A stretch of 64,000 nt of DNA from Sisyra terminalis (GCA_958496175.1 OY292278.1:10044001-10108000), one strand, 5' to 3'; counted from the stretch's first letter, positions 32,818 to 44,073 are shown. Notes: generated from the letters alone by a model not told the origin. A program made the numbers and translations.

Positions 32818-35200
32818 TTTTTTGAAAAACTAGTTTTAAAGTTTATTTAATTTATCATATAAATCATTTTTCACTCTCTTAAAAAAATAAGTATCAATAT
32901 TTTCTTATCAAATATTTAAGGGCAAAAAGCTATCGGAATTTCATAGTTTTGAAGATCTATTTTAATTCTGTTCGTTTGGTTAGCTAAAGGTAAATTGAAT
33001 GCTATTATAAATATTTGGGTATGAAAATTTTAAAAATAATTCTTCCAAACTTTTAAATCTATTTATATAAATGTTAAAAATAAATATGGAAAAAAATATT
33101 ATTCAATTGTACTTTTACGTTTGCTTTATTAAGTCTAATCTAATATTTGTATTTTGGGGTATAAAAAATATATTTTTTTACGGTGTTATCACCTCGAGTA
33201 CGTCTAAAATTTGTATAATTTCATATCGGTATGAATTCGCCTTTTGTTTTATTTCGGTTTTATTTGCTACATAATTCAATCTCTTGCTTGGTATATAAAT
33301 ATTTTTTACGATCAACTAACAAATACAAGACGTTTTATTATCATTACGCATACAGAAATAAACACATTTCCACCGAATGATTTCCATTAATAATTTTTCC
33401 CAACTGAAACTCTTGATTCGCCCATTCCAATTAGTTCATAATATTACATAAATTTTATATCGCCTGTATGATATTATATGTGAAATTCAATTCAATCGTT
33501 CACTTTAATAAACAATATTTCAAATCGATTTATCTACGTTCTACAGAATGTTTTGAAATTCATTAAGAGAGGCTGGTGAATTTTTTTTTTTTCATTTATC
33601 GTTCATGTTGAAATTTAATAATGATTGTGTGTATTTTTCCACGCGATCTGCTCTTTTCCATTCGAAAAACGATGATTCCCATTTACTTTTCATTCAGAAA
33701 AAAAATATATATGTCTTATATTTTCCATGTCGGAAATAATTATGGTATTTCGTTGGAAATTTCCACCTTAATTCAGTATTTTTCATTTGCACAATTAATA
33801 TTCAATTTGATACTCAAATAGCTTTAAATTGAAATGGGTTATTAATATATGATGTGAAACGTGCTCTATGGATGACGACATCCATCATTTGTGAAAATCA
33901 TCCCTTAAGTCATCCCCGGTATGCACTGCACACCTCCACACTATCCTATTAGTAACAAGGCTAAGAACATTATAATTGTTTGTACGGTAAATGGAAAGCA
34001 AATTAGTCTGTCATAAAATCCAGCTTGATAGGGGATGAGAAAGCATGATTAAGTTTTATGAGAATGGTTTTTTTTTTTTTGGTAAGGTTCTACGAATTTA
34101 GAGAGGAGAATAAGGGTAAAAAAAATTAATAGAATATTTTATATCTCACATCGTTTAAGCGAAGTTTAACAATAAAATTAAAAAAAATATTTTTCAGTCT
34201 TCTTTTCATTGGAATGAAAAATTCTTAAAATGTTTACTTAACTACATAGTTTAAAAGCATAATTGCTCCAAATAAAAAAATACAATAATTAATTGGATTA
34301 ATATATGATGATTCATTAGGAAGCAATGAATGAATTTTTAATAACCCATAACAATAAAACTGAGAAGAATCAATAGAAAAATATGAAAAAAAAAAATTAT
34401 TACACAATGATTAAAATTGTAGCTTGAAATATAATTCTTAAGTAAAACAGCTTAAAAGTTTGGGAAAAAATAAGCAATATTTGCCCAAGATACAACGTAA
34501 GCAGAAAACGGTACACAAGTTGAATATTTTTCACAACTTTTCCATCAAATACTTGAGCATTCAATGTTTATGGGGAAGACGGAAATGATTGAAAAATTAA
34601 AAATAGATTTTTCCGTGCTTCAAGTCAATGCTCGGCGTTTTCATATCTTTGAAGTGCTATCGTATAAATCGGACTTCTCAAATGTCTTTCTCTTTTGTAC
34701 ATAAAATGTGAATTGATAAAATTCCAATACATAATTTCCAAAGTTTGTAAGCGAGATCAATGAAATGAAGGGTTTAACCTTGGGGTGAAAAAGAAAAAGG
34801 CTTGAATTGAGCATTTGCATACAATTTTTTGTTTTTGTGGAAAAGTTTACGGAAAAAATTTTTACAAAGGTAATTGTATCCTTGCGACAAAAGAATTTAG
34901 ATCAAAAAAAATTTTTCGTCAAATATTCGTATACATTGTTGGTATGTTTTTATTAGCTATGATAAAACTTATCATTTACGAAATTTTATATAAAATTTAA
35001 GTTAAAATGCATTTTAAGTTTAACGCATGATGATAATTTCAAAATATTATTTATAGTTGGAAAACTAAAAACAATTATTAAAACAAACTATTTTAAAATA
35101 ATTTAAAGGACTTTGAAGTCATGTGAATCTTCTTCCTGAAGTCCCTATCCGATTTGAATGATGATCACCATGACGGCCTATCTTTCTTTGTCACCTAGTG
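32818..35200. other. No gene seen: spacer of about 2.4 kb
   Basis: AT-rich, with several plus-strand frames of 61-67 codons (33071, 33621, 34815) that are hydrophobic translations of T-rich sequence. I see no transposon motifs or terminal repeats. Confidence 0.5.
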
Positions 35201-35246
35201 GTCCTAATAAGGCGTCCAAGTCGACCGTTGTTGTATTGAATCATTA

Positions 35247-35661
35247 ATGAAACCTATAGATTTATCAACCAGGATTTTCTTTTTTCTATCTTTTTCTTCC
35301 ATTTTCTTCTGTATAATAAGTCGTATTGTACTGAACAATATGTTTCTGGATTCTTCAAGACATGATCTAGGCATAAAGTATTCTAGCTTTATTTTTTTAC
35401 CCATTTTTTTTCAAGACCTCGTCTTTTACTTTGTAACTAACCCACGATATTCTACAGATACGATGATGAAAAACCATAGTTTCAGAGCTTCCAAGGTTTT
35501 GTATGAAGTATCCGATCAGATCTGGAATTCTTTCCCAGTAACTTTCATTAATATCCAAAAACCTTTTATTAGTAATTGACTTCAGTTACGACATTTATAT
35601 ACGAAAAACAATATCTGCCAAAAAGTCTTTTTTTGGAGCAGATATCCACTCTTTTGTATAG
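35247..35661 (-). pseudogene. Tandem unit 1: chimera of RTE-like LINE 3' ORF and mariner 3' end
   Basis: On the minus strand the right part carries the end of a Tc1/mariner-like transposase (TTTCGTATATAAAT then a CAGTT/TCAATT run). The left part carries the C-terminal region of an RTE-type LINE protein (HHRICRILWVSYKVKDEVLK, matching the usual RRMLRISWxDxVxNEEVLxR; then RLIIQKKMEEKDRKKK, matching LIxQGKIEGKRxxGRR). Stops and frameshifts break it. The whole 415-bp unit is repeated directly at 35662-36078. The 110-codon plus-strand frame over this unit is a shadow. Confidence 0.65.
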
Positions 35662-36078
35662 ATGAAGCCTATAGATTTTTCAACCAGGTTTTTCTTTTTT
35701 CTATCGACGTCTCTGCTCTCTTCCATTTTCTTCTGCATAATAAGTCCTATTATAATATATGATATGTCTCTTGATTTCTAATGACATGATCTAGGTATGA
35801 GGAATTCTGGCTTTCTTTTTTACCCATTTTCTTCAAGATGCTCTCTTGCTATGTAATTAACCCTCAATATTCTAAAGATACGATGATAAAAAACCAAAGT
35901 TTCAGAGTTTCCAAGATTTTGTATGAAGTATCCGATCAGATCTGGAATTCTTCTCCAGTAACTTCCATTAACATCCAAAAAAATTTTTTAGCAATTGATT
36001 TCAGTTACGAAATTTATATACGAAAAACCATGCCAAATGTTCTCTTTTTGGAGCTCCACAGATGTCCCACTCTTTTGT
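35662..36078 (-). pseudogene. Tandem unit 2 of the LINE/mariner chimera
   Basis: Direct repeat of 35247-35661, with landmarks CCTATAGATTTxTCAACCAGG, CTTCCATTTTCTTCTG, ATTCTaCAGATACGATGATGA / ATTCTAAAGATACGATGATAA and GTATCCGATCAGATCTGGAA at the same spacing. Its right end runs on without a break into mariner relic B, so the duplication was made from the junction of the two relics. Non-functional. Confidence 0.65.
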
Positions 36079-36570
36079 TAAAATTTTCAATGTCATTTCG
36101 ACATAAGTGACCAATAACACAAATAATTTAATCTGTAAGCTCAGCAATCGATTGTGGATTGTTTTTATAAACCTGGTTTTTCACGTAATCAAAAAAAAAA
36201 ATAATTCAACAATGATAAATCACATATTTTTGGGTGACCAATTTAAAGCACCATTTCTGCTAATAACACGTCCTGGAAAGTTGGTATGCAGTAAAGAGAT
36301 TGTTTTATTAGCAAAATGAGGTGTAGCACCATCCTGTTGAAACCAAATATACTCTAGATCATTATTCATTAATTCAGGCAAAAAAAAAATCGGTTATCAT
36401 TCGACGATATCGATTACCATCGACAGTTACGGCTTTGTCAGCAGCATTTTCAAAGAAGTAAGGTCATCACAAGTCAAGTACATCACCTGACCATATTGTT
36501 CACTAATTAATGAATCGCTTGGGATGCATAGGTTTCTCCTGAATAATAAGTGAACATTTTAAACATAGAT
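36066..36570 (-). pseudogene. Tc1/mariner-superfamily transposase relic B
   Basis: Minus-strand translation reads PYFFENAADKAVTVDGNRYR, then a DLEYIWFQQDGATPHFANKT block, then FPGRVISRNGALNWSPK, then YVKN(Q)VYKNNPQSIAELTD and finally NDIENFNKRVGHL. These match the C-terminal half of an insect Tc1/mariner-like transposase whose usual wording is FENAAGxAVTVNGxRY, WFQQDGATxHTA, WPPRSCDLTPLDFFLWGYVK. The catalytic QQDGA aspartate is present. The next catalytic block is damaged (PKICDLSLLNYF). One frameshift and at least two stops. Confidence 0.8.
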
Positions 36571-36744
36571 AGAAGTTTTAAGGGTATTTTTTTTAAGCAG
36601 AATTCTTCTATCTAGAATTCTTCACAAGATACTTCCTTATATATTGATTTTTAAACCATGAAAATTTATGATTTCTATCTACCGATTTGTTTTAATAGTT
36701 TAGAAAACAATTGGAATTTTGTTGTTTCTTTTGCCATTTGGTTA

Positions 36745-37425
36745 CAAAGAGTAATTGTTGCAGCTACTGAGGACATATCAATCAATAGGCTAATTAGCTA
36801 CACTGACGATACAGTCCTCATCGCATCTACTGCAGAGAAACTTCATGTGCTTTTGGATAATATTAACCATGCAAACTATAAAGACGGAATAAAAATAAAT
36901 AAAGAGAAGACTAAGGTCATGGTAATATCCAAACGAGATCGTACTTCTGTATGCCTAAACCTTAACGAAAGAACAGTAGAAAAATTGGAGCACTTCAAAA
37001 ACCTTGGATTTCTAAGTCGAACTTCTCTGGAATCTGTGACTAAAAATGGTCAAGTGCTATATGTTCTCTATTGACTTATATGGAATGGAAAGATAAAATC
37101 TTATCCAGAAACTCAAAAATTAGCCTTTTTGGGTGTTGGCAAATCCCCGAATCCTAAAGATAGCTTGGAGGGATCACGTGCAAAATGAAGAAGTACTAAC
37201 GAAATTTAATACCATAAAAATTGTTATGATATCTATAAAGAAGATAAAGTTACTGTCCTTTGGGTATGGCATGCGTAAAAAAAAATATTACTTACTTCAG
37301 CTTTTCATTCAGCACCCTGGCTAGCCAACTTTCGTGGGTGGTTTAGAAAATGCTTTAGAGAACTCTTCTGCGGTGCTGTATCAAAAATCAAAGTTGCCAT
37401 GATGATCGCCAATCTTCAGCATTGA
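36745..37425 (+). pseudogene. RTE-like LINE fragment: RT palm to C terminus
   Basis: The plus strand has RLISYTDDTVLIASTAEKLH (palm block; the usual first residues are RYADDT), HANYKDGIKINKEKTKVMVI, then a frame change to PRILKIAWRDHVQNEEVL, then MRKKKYYLLQLFIQ, then WLANFRGWFRKCFRELF..AVSKIKVAMMIANLQ ending at a stop at 37425. These blocks in this order are the C-terminal third of the RTE-type LINE polyprotein often annotated as endonuclease-reverse transcriptase. It has at least two frameshifts and a 5' truncation at about 36745. It lies in the opposite orientation to, and between, two related mariner relics. Confidence 0.8.
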
Positions 37426-37884
37426 AGAGGCACCACGAGAAAAAGGAATATTACTAAAGATTTAAACAACATTCTCAAGTTTCCTAAAATCCACAAATCG
37501 GTTTTCAAATTCCAAAAACATCCAAAAACTTTTAATTAGCAATTGACTTCAGTTACCAAATTTATATACGAAAAACCATGCCAAATGGTCTCTTTTTGGA
37601 GCTCCCCAAATATCCGACTTTCAATGTCATTTCGACATAATTGACCAATAACACAAATAATTTAATCTATAAGCTCAGCAATCGTTTGTGGATTATTCTT
37701 ATAAACCCGGTTTTTCACGTAATCCTAAAGAAAATAATTCAACAATGATAAATCAAATATTTTTGGGTGGCCAATTTAAAGCACCATTTCTGCTAATAAC
37801 ACGTCCTGCAAATTTGATATGCAATAAAGGGATTGTTTTATTAGCAAAATCAAGTGTAGTTCTATCCTGTTGAAACCAAATGTC

Positions 37885-37892
37885 CTCTAGAT
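37885..37892. repeat. 8-bp target-site duplication, left
   Basis: CTCTAGAT, matched by CTCAAGAT at 38108-38115 with one difference. Eight bp is the hAT superfamily length. Confidence 0.8.
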
Positions 37893-38107
37893 CAGCGGTT
37901 CCTAACCTATTTCAGCCGCGAACCCCCAAGGAAATCAAGCATAATGCCAAGCACCCCTGAGTGAAAAAAGGTGCAATTTTCTGACAGTATTATATTTTAG
38001 TATTCCTTCATTAAATTAAAAAACAAAAAACAAACTTTTTCAAATGGGACCGTGGACCTCCAAACATAACCCCCAGAGGTCCGTGGACCACAGGTTAGGA
38101 AACAATG
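37893..38107. mobile_element. hAT MITE (215 bp)
   Basis: The left TIR is CAGCGGTTCCTAACCT and the right is AGGTTAGGAAACAATG, followed by the second copy of an 8-bp target duplication. Internal wording (CAGCCGCGAACCCC, GGTCCGTGGACCACAGG) is typical of hAT MITEs. It is inserted in mariner relic C. No coding. Confidence 0.9.
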
Positions 38108-38115
38108 CTCAAGAT
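38108..38115. repeat. 8-bp target-site duplication, right
   Basis: CTCAAGAT; see 37885-37892. Confidence 0.8.
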
Positions 38116-38848
38116 CAATATTCGATAGTTACAGCTTCACCAGCAGCATTTTCCAAGAAGTAAGATCCAATTACACCACCTGACCATAATGTACACCAAA
38201 CAGGGACTTAGGATGCATAAGTTTCTCATTAATAATTCGTGGATTTTCCTCTCCGGTAGTTTTGTTTATTAATATAGCAACCAAACACAAAATATACCTC
38301 ATCAGAAAGTATGATTTTTTTTAAAAAATCAGCGGGATGTTTATTGATGAAATGGACAAATGATCGACGTTTTTAATGATCTAATGGCTTTAGATCTTAT
38401 GTTATCTGAATATTTTTTACCTTCTGAGCTAAAATTATTGGTTTATTATAAAATACGCCACTTTGTTGATACACTAAGTCCTTTTTATTTTGAACGTCGT
38501 CTAATGAATATTTAAGGATCTTCAGCAACTCTTTTATGAACCAAATCAATGTTTTTTTCACCAAACAATCTCAATTTTTGTAAAATCAGTGAATCTATTT
38601 TCAAATTTTGATTTTAGCTCCCTAATGAACGCCTAGTATTAGACGACGTCAATTTTCAAGTCAGTCCTAATTATTTTATTTCAATTTGGAAAATGCAGGC
38701 GTTTATTATTAAACAGATCGAGTTTTCACGAAAGGCTTTTCACTTCTCACATTTGCTTGCATACAAGTTTGTCATTACCATGAAGTTTAACGAGCAGGTC
38801 ATTAGTATATTATGAAATATTCGATAAGAAAACGATGGAAATTAGACT

Positions 38849-39905
38849 ACACCGGCACACAAAAAAAAAGTGCTCTGTACTTTTGACCGGACCAACATAA
38901 ATCTACGTATTTTGACTCCCTGAACACGAATCCGGGGTCGGTTTGACCTGTACACCCTCAAAAATTCGAGAAAACTTTAAAAAACCGAAAAAAATTGTTA
39001 AAATCGGCAGTTTTGGTGACAGAATTTTTTTTGAACTAAAACGAGCATGATTTTCATGTTTTTCGATCCGCTGAATAAAAATTCGAAGTTTATGTAGACC
39101 ATAAGTCGTTTTTATTGTAAGAAAATTGCAAAAACCCTTAAAAATTGGAAAAAAACTGCGGCTATTGTTTCTTCGGCTATTGTTCTAAAATTCGAGATTA
39201 TATGAAGAAAATAAACTTTTAAATCTCTACAAAGGATATTTTGCATATTATTCTATTTCTGCAAAATGATTTTTGAAGATTATTTGGCTAACCGCGATTT
39301 TGTTATTTCTATAGATTTTTAACGATTAACAATTTTTTTTTAATTCCGGATCAATAAACCTCAAATTTATACTCAACAGATTTGCCTACATGTCAAATTT
39401 ATTATGATTTCATTAAAAATGCGATATTTATCACAAGAACTTTGATTTTTTTGAAATTTTCAGGGTTTTTTGCTATTTACATGGATTTCTAAGAATGACT
39501 GGACCGAATACCTTCAAGATTTATGTTATGTGGATTAGAAAACATGAAAACTACGATTAATCTAGCTCCTTAGAATTTTTGTACACAATTACTACAATTT
39601 CTCACAATTTTCAATGATTTTTTGCAATTTTCTTACAATTAAAACAGCTTATGATCTAAATGAACTTCGAATTTGTATTCAGCGGGTCAAAAAACATGAA
39701 AATCATGCTCGGTTTAGTTCAAAAAAAAATCTATGTCACCAAAACTGCCGATTTTAACCATTTTTTTCGGTTTTTTAAAGTTTTCTCGAATTTTTGAGGG
39801 TGTACGGGTCAAACCGACCCCGGATTCGTGTTCAGGGGGTCAAAATACATAGATTTATGTAGGTCCAGTCAAAAGTACAGAGCACTTTTTTTTGTGTGCC
39901 GGTGT
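38849..39905. mobile_element. Long palindromic (foldback) element, ACACCGGCACAC family, copy 2
   Basis: Full-length relative of 3859-4902 with the same ends and arms. The unpaired middle is in the opposite orientation: the CAAATAATCTTCAAG / TTGAAGATTATTTG block lies in the right half of copy 1 and the left half of copy 2. No clear target duplication and no coding. The two copies are about 34 kb apart and together form a long-range inverted repeat. Confidence 0.85.
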
Positions 39906-41589
39906 TATTATTTTCGCTTAGAAATCTTAAGTAGACGTTTGTTGAAGTTTGATAACTGTTGAAAAAAAAATTCTTCAAATATTCTCAAATACTAAAGAAT
40001 GCTTTGCTTAACAATTTAACATTACTATACAACAATAGATCACCATATAGTGCAACAACTTCTTCAAGAAAATGTGTTAAATTTTGCACAAAAAAAAAAT
40101 AATTTCATTAATACTTCTTGCATATTTTACTTTAAGCATTCGGTAATAAACGGATCCTTTAACTTAAAATTTGCACAATATATTTTGGTGATCTAAATCC
40201 GCCATTTGAGGACCTCTGTATTAAACTTTGGACTTCTTATAGACCTTTAAAGCTGTTTAGGATTTCAATTTACGTAGGATTTCAAAGTAAAACAAGTTTA
40301 ATGTTACAAAGGTTTATTCAATAATTGAATATTTTATGATTTATTCAGAGGCTAAGCCGTTGTTAAATATCATTTAAATAAACCATATACGAGAACAAGT
40401 AATTTATTGTACCAATATGATTACTCATCTTAAACACTTATCTTCAAATTACTTTTTTTTGGTGAAATACGAGTAAAAAATGGATGACGAAAAAAGTTTC
40501 AAAGTATTTGATGTTTTTGTGTAATTTTTTCCCCGAGCATTGATTTTGTAATCAATCTAGTCTTAAGTATTGAATGGATGATTAATTATCCCTCTCACCC
40601 TCCCGATTTAATATTATAGTTTAACTAATTTTCGGCAAACAGACAAATCAATCATAACTTACAAATATCAAGTCTCCCATTATGACCAAGATGAATTGAA
40701 ATAATTTTAGTTTTACTTCAGAAATTACCGAGACATAAAACGAACGAACCAGTGGGGGAATGAAAGAAAAAAAAACTTTTTGCGACCGCAATAACTTTTA
40801 TTACCAATCCTCTAATTACATAAACCAAATTTATCTCATTTAGACGAATCAAAACCATTGGATATTTGAAAGCAAAATTAACCGAGAGTATTTACGATAA
40901 AAAAGCAACGCAATAAAATTATCTGGTAATGAATTTCGTCAATTTTAATTTTTCTGCGTACTTATCAAATGGTTTTTGTGGGATTATATTTTTATAGTTT
41001 GAAGTGGTTTTCTGTTATAAATAAATACATTAATGGCAGTGGGGTTTAAGTCTACGAAAATACCGCAACAGACATTCAAGATTGGTGGCTATTATGTGCT
41101 GATATTTTCGAGGTAGAAATGTGGTTGTTTGATGGATGATTTTCTAAATGAAATATCAAACTAAAGGGATTCAGTAAACAGGCCACACGAAATATAGAAA
41201 GGACTATACAGCGTATACAGTAAATCCGATTCAACAAGGATTTGTGGTTCAACACATACTCGAACTTAGTTCTTCACGTGGAGGGTAAATACGTTCGCCT
41301 CAAATAATCTTCGTTTTTCCTTTTGTTTTCGATTTTAGGTAAATTTCGAAAGGGAAAATCATAAATTTTCTATTACCGAAACCAACTTTTTCTTTGACTT
41401 GATAGTTTCACAAGTAGGTTAAATAAACGAGAAGCTTTGTGGTCACAAGGAATTTACAATAAAGCTTTCTTTGTACAGTAAACACATGCAAGTTTTCTGA
41501 ATATTATTTTTTTTCTTTGACTCTATATTGACTACTAAAAGAGTAAAGAGCTTTGACTCAAAATTTGTATTTCTATATGTTTCCTATTC
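39906..41589. other. No gene seen
   Basis: AT-rich spacer. Positions 41030-41420 are more complex and may be unique sequence; no open frame or family recognised. Confidence 0.45.
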
Positions 41590-42307
41590 TTAAAAGGTTA
41601 TATACAATTAGCATTTTCAAAAAATCGATTTTTTTTTAATGTACATACATTTAAGAATACATACGAAAAATTCATATCATTCCGGTGAATATTTTCGAAG
41701 CTACACGCAAATTTAAAAAAAAAATGTTATCCTATGTAAAGTGCTTTTCAAACTTTAAACGCATTTTTCTCAAAATGATATTTTCAAAGTCGGTGACCAA
41801 CATTACTCCAAAACGGCTAAACCGATTAGTCTCAAATTTTAACACGAGCTTCTTAAATATATTTGTTAGTAATAAATCGAAATTTTTTTCTCACTGATAA
41901 ATATTATTTCTTTTATATACAATTTAGGGTCGAAATTTTGGTCAAAAATCGATTTTTTTTTTTGAGAAACCGCCATTTTGTCAAAAAAAATTATTTTGCT
42001 TATTCCTTCGATTAATTTCTAGATTTAACATTACTTTAACGAAATCTGTTTGGTTTTTTAAATTCAGAGGATCCAGTTCAGAGATATAGTAGTCACCGTA
42101 AAACGTCTTTTTTGAGAGAAGCTCCCGGAGATCAGCTGTTGCTCCTTACCAAATAAATATTTTTACTAATACTAAGTCTTAAAATACAGTTAAAAGATAC
42201 CATAATATGTGTACAAGTTTTTAGATCAATAAATTTAAAAGTTTTCTCTGAAAAAATTCTGGAAAATTCGCGTTTTTTCGGCCTTCTAACTGTATATAAC
42301 CCCTTAA
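41590..42307. mobile_element. TTAA-ended foldback, TTATATACAGTTAG subtype, copy 1
   Basis: Left end TTAAAAGGTTATATACAATTA, truncated here to its first 20 bases as TTAAAAGGTTATATACAATT; right end CTAACTGTATATAACCCCTT then AA. Internal motifs AAACTTTAAACGCATTTTTC at 41750 and CGCCATTTTGTCAA at 41971. The copy at 45926-46659 is similar throughout in the opposite orientation. The Harbinger element begins six bases beyond the right end. Open frames inside are arm translations. Confidence 0.8.
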
Positions 42308-42957
42308 CTCTTAGGCCCGGTATTTTCACTTTAGTATAGGTAGGCTTTATCTCCATGATAATTATCTATTAGATAAAATTTTATCTGTAAGATAAATCAA
42401 AACTGTATTATCAATCAAAACAAACATCCGGTTAGTTATTTGAATGATATCTTATAAAAAACAATAGAACAGTAATGACAGTTTATGGATAAGCCAGTGT
42501 AAAAAACAATATATTGATAAACAAAGACAAATGATAGCGATATCAAACACGTTAGAAAGAGACACCATTCTTTTGTAAAAAAATGAAGTTTTGTAGTTGT
42601 CTCTTATTCTGAATTTGAAATATAAAAATAGTCGTTCCGCAAATTAATAACTAATAATTTAGAATGTCTAATGAAGTTAAGACAAAACGAACCCGAGCTC
42701 CAAATTTCAATAATGAAGAAATTCATTTGTTGAATTATAAAATAAGATAAAATTTTAGACCTTAGAACCGAACTTTTAATGTATCAAATTCATAATATTA
42801 ATCTTATTGGAAAACAGTGAGATGATAAGAAGGTTACAAAAATGGAATGTTATAGATTTGCCTGATAGATTTTGTAACTAAACAAATATTCCTATTAATA
42901 ATATACATATTGCCAAATAATTATTTCTTATTATATAGCTTTATTTTTGTATATTAC

Positions 42958-42968
42958 TTATATATTAA
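42958..42968. repeat. Target-site duplication, left copy (11 bp)
   Basis: TTATATATTAA here and at 43243-43253. The paralogous Harbinger fragment has a single copy at 56483-56493 (inverted). Confidence 0.8.
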
Positions 42969-43242
42969 AAGATGATAAAATTCAGATCTCAGCTTTTATT
43001 TTTTTTAAATAAGAAGACAATTCAGGTTGTTTAAGATTCACAAAAATAAAATATTTTCAATTTAAATGAATTTAAATTAAATTTATATTTAAATGAATTT
43101 AAATTGAAAATATTTTATTTTTGTGAATCAAGAAGCCTAATGAAGTTACGATACGTAACGAAACGTAGCTAATTGAATAATAAAAATATTAAATAAAAAA
43201 ACCGATCTTAAACAACCTGAATTGTCTTCTTATTTAAAAAAA
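42969..43242. mobile_element. Hammerhead-bearing short insertion inside Harbinger
   Basis: A 274-bp insertion is bounded by an 11-bp duplication. An outer inverted repeat (AAGAAGACAATTCAGGTTG near 43009 with its complement near 43213) encloses a second perfect inverted repeat (TTCACAAAAATAAAATATTT at 43036 with its complement near 43110-43129). A hammerhead-like motif follows at 43136-43166. The uninterrupted site exists at 56483-56493, which proves insertion. No coding. Confidence 0.8.
43136..43166 (+). ncRNA. Hammerhead-like motif with a mutated core
   Basis: CTAATGA (the normally invariant G of CTGANGA is A), then stem II GTTAC/GTAAC with a GATAC loop, then GAAACGT. The stem is perfectly paired with different bases from the other copies. 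The core change should abolish cleavage if this is a hammerhead. Confidence 0.5.
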
Positions 43243-43253
43243 TTATATATTAA
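43243..43253. repeat. Target-site duplication, right copy (11 bp)
   Basis: TTATATATTAA; see 42958-42968. Confidence 0.8.
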
Positions 43254-43279
43254 TGTTTCACATTATTTTTAGCATTGAT

Positions 43280-43390
43280 ATTGTTATTATAGACTATTAT
43301 TATTATTCTTATTGCTACTGTTGATTGTTTTTATGATTATTGTTATTGCTATGAGAATTACTATTATTGTTATCGTTGCCATTGATTGTT
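43280..43390. repeat. Degenerate triplet microsatellite (ATT/GTT)
   Basis: Runs of TTATTATTATTATTC, TTGTTATTGC and ATTATTGTTATCG type. The same tract, inverted, is present in the Harbinger fragment at 56340-56455, so it belongs to the element. Confidence 0.7.
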
Positions 43391-43682
43391 AAAAATTTTT
43401 GTACTTATACAGCACTAATCTACTGGGACTAGTGCTTACATGTGAGTGTGTATGGATTGAATGCACTTATTGCAACCCTATGCAGATTGTGCAATTTATT
43501 TGAAAAAAATATATTAATCAAGAAGAGAAGAGGGCAGAAGAAATGCTTCGTAAGAAAATGAAACTTATTGATTTTGAAATTTCTATTAAGAAAAAACAAC
43601 GAAAAAATGTAAAATTGTATACAACTTTTATTAAATATAATATTTTTATTTTCATAATACTCGTAGGTATATATTTATTCTA

Positions 43683-44073
43683 TTATTTCTTGTTAAACAT
43701 TTGATTGATGCAACAAATTCCTAAAATAATCAATAAAAGGTCTGCAGAAAAATCATTATGAATTTCAACATTTCTTTCCTGTTCTTCTGGAAGAATATTG
43801 TCTTCCATGTCCGAATTCTCATCGGTGTCAAAATTTTCTTCCATTCGGTCTACCGCTATATTGTGTAGTACTGCACATTTGTTCTTCAATTTGTAATAAT
43901 ATAAATTCGACCGTAAGTTTTGAAAATCGAAATCTTTGGAAAAATTATTGGTCTGTCCAATTCTTAAAATGATCAATTCTTGGCCTAAAATTATATTGTT
44001 GTTCAGGATTTATAATTTCTATAAGTTGAATCAATTCTTCCTCAGGGTCATTGAGCAATTCTAAATCATCCAT
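43683..44073 (-). pseudogene. PIF/Harbinger transposase, N and C termini fused by internal deletion
   Basis: The minus-strand start codon at 44071-44073 begins MDDLELLNDPEEELIQLIEI, then FRPRIDHFKNWTD and FFQRFRFSKLTVEFILLQIE. This is the N-terminal region of Harbinger transposases (usual FxxWxDxEFFxRFRLSKxTV). At about 43885 the sequence jumps, with a change of frame, to KCAVLHNIAVDRMEENFDTD, the C-terminal CxVLHNIA block. The whole DDE catalytic core, roughly 180 residues in this family, is missing, and one in-frame stop precedes the junction. The protein cannot act, so this element could move only by help from an intact relative. Confidence 0.75.

Larger units (their letters stand above)
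37545..38640 (-). pseudogene. Tc1/mariner-superfamily transposase relic C (longest copy)
   Basis: Same family as relic B but reaching further toward the N terminus. The minus strand shows RRRSK.KGLSVSTKWRIL (helix-turn-helix region), an SDEVYFVFGCYINKQNYRR block, VPVWCTLWSGGVIGSYFLEN, AAGEAVTIEY, then DLEDIWFQQD and FAGRVISRNGALNWPPK. Many stops and frameshifts. It is split by the hAT MITE at 37893-38107, so it was already in place when that element moved. The 61-codon plus-strand frame here is a shadow. Confidence 0.75.
42664..43620 (+). pseudogene. Harbinger Myb/SANT-like accessory protein, broken
   Basis: The ATG at 42664 starts MSNEVKTKRTRAPNFNNEEI then HLLNYKIR and a stop. This is the beginning of the Myb/SANT-like DNA-binding domain found in PIF/Harbinger accessory proteins (usual wording KRxxNFTxxEKxLLL). 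Most of the domain is lost. Near 43520-43600 the same strand has EEKRAEEMLRKKMKLIDFEI, the C-terminal coiled-coil-like segment of this protein type. Between them lie the hammerhead insertion and the triplet repeat. In an intact element this protein binds the transposase and the element ends. Confidence 0.55.

Noticed and set aside
35247..36319. Plus-strand frames of 70-110 codons
   Set aside because: The recognisable protein wording (mariner and RTE-like) is on the minus strand; these are shadows.
43280..43390. Triplet tract as coding polyamino-acid repeat
   Set aside because: Stops occur in all frames and the same tract is present in a second Harbinger fragment, so it is a microsatellite inside the element.
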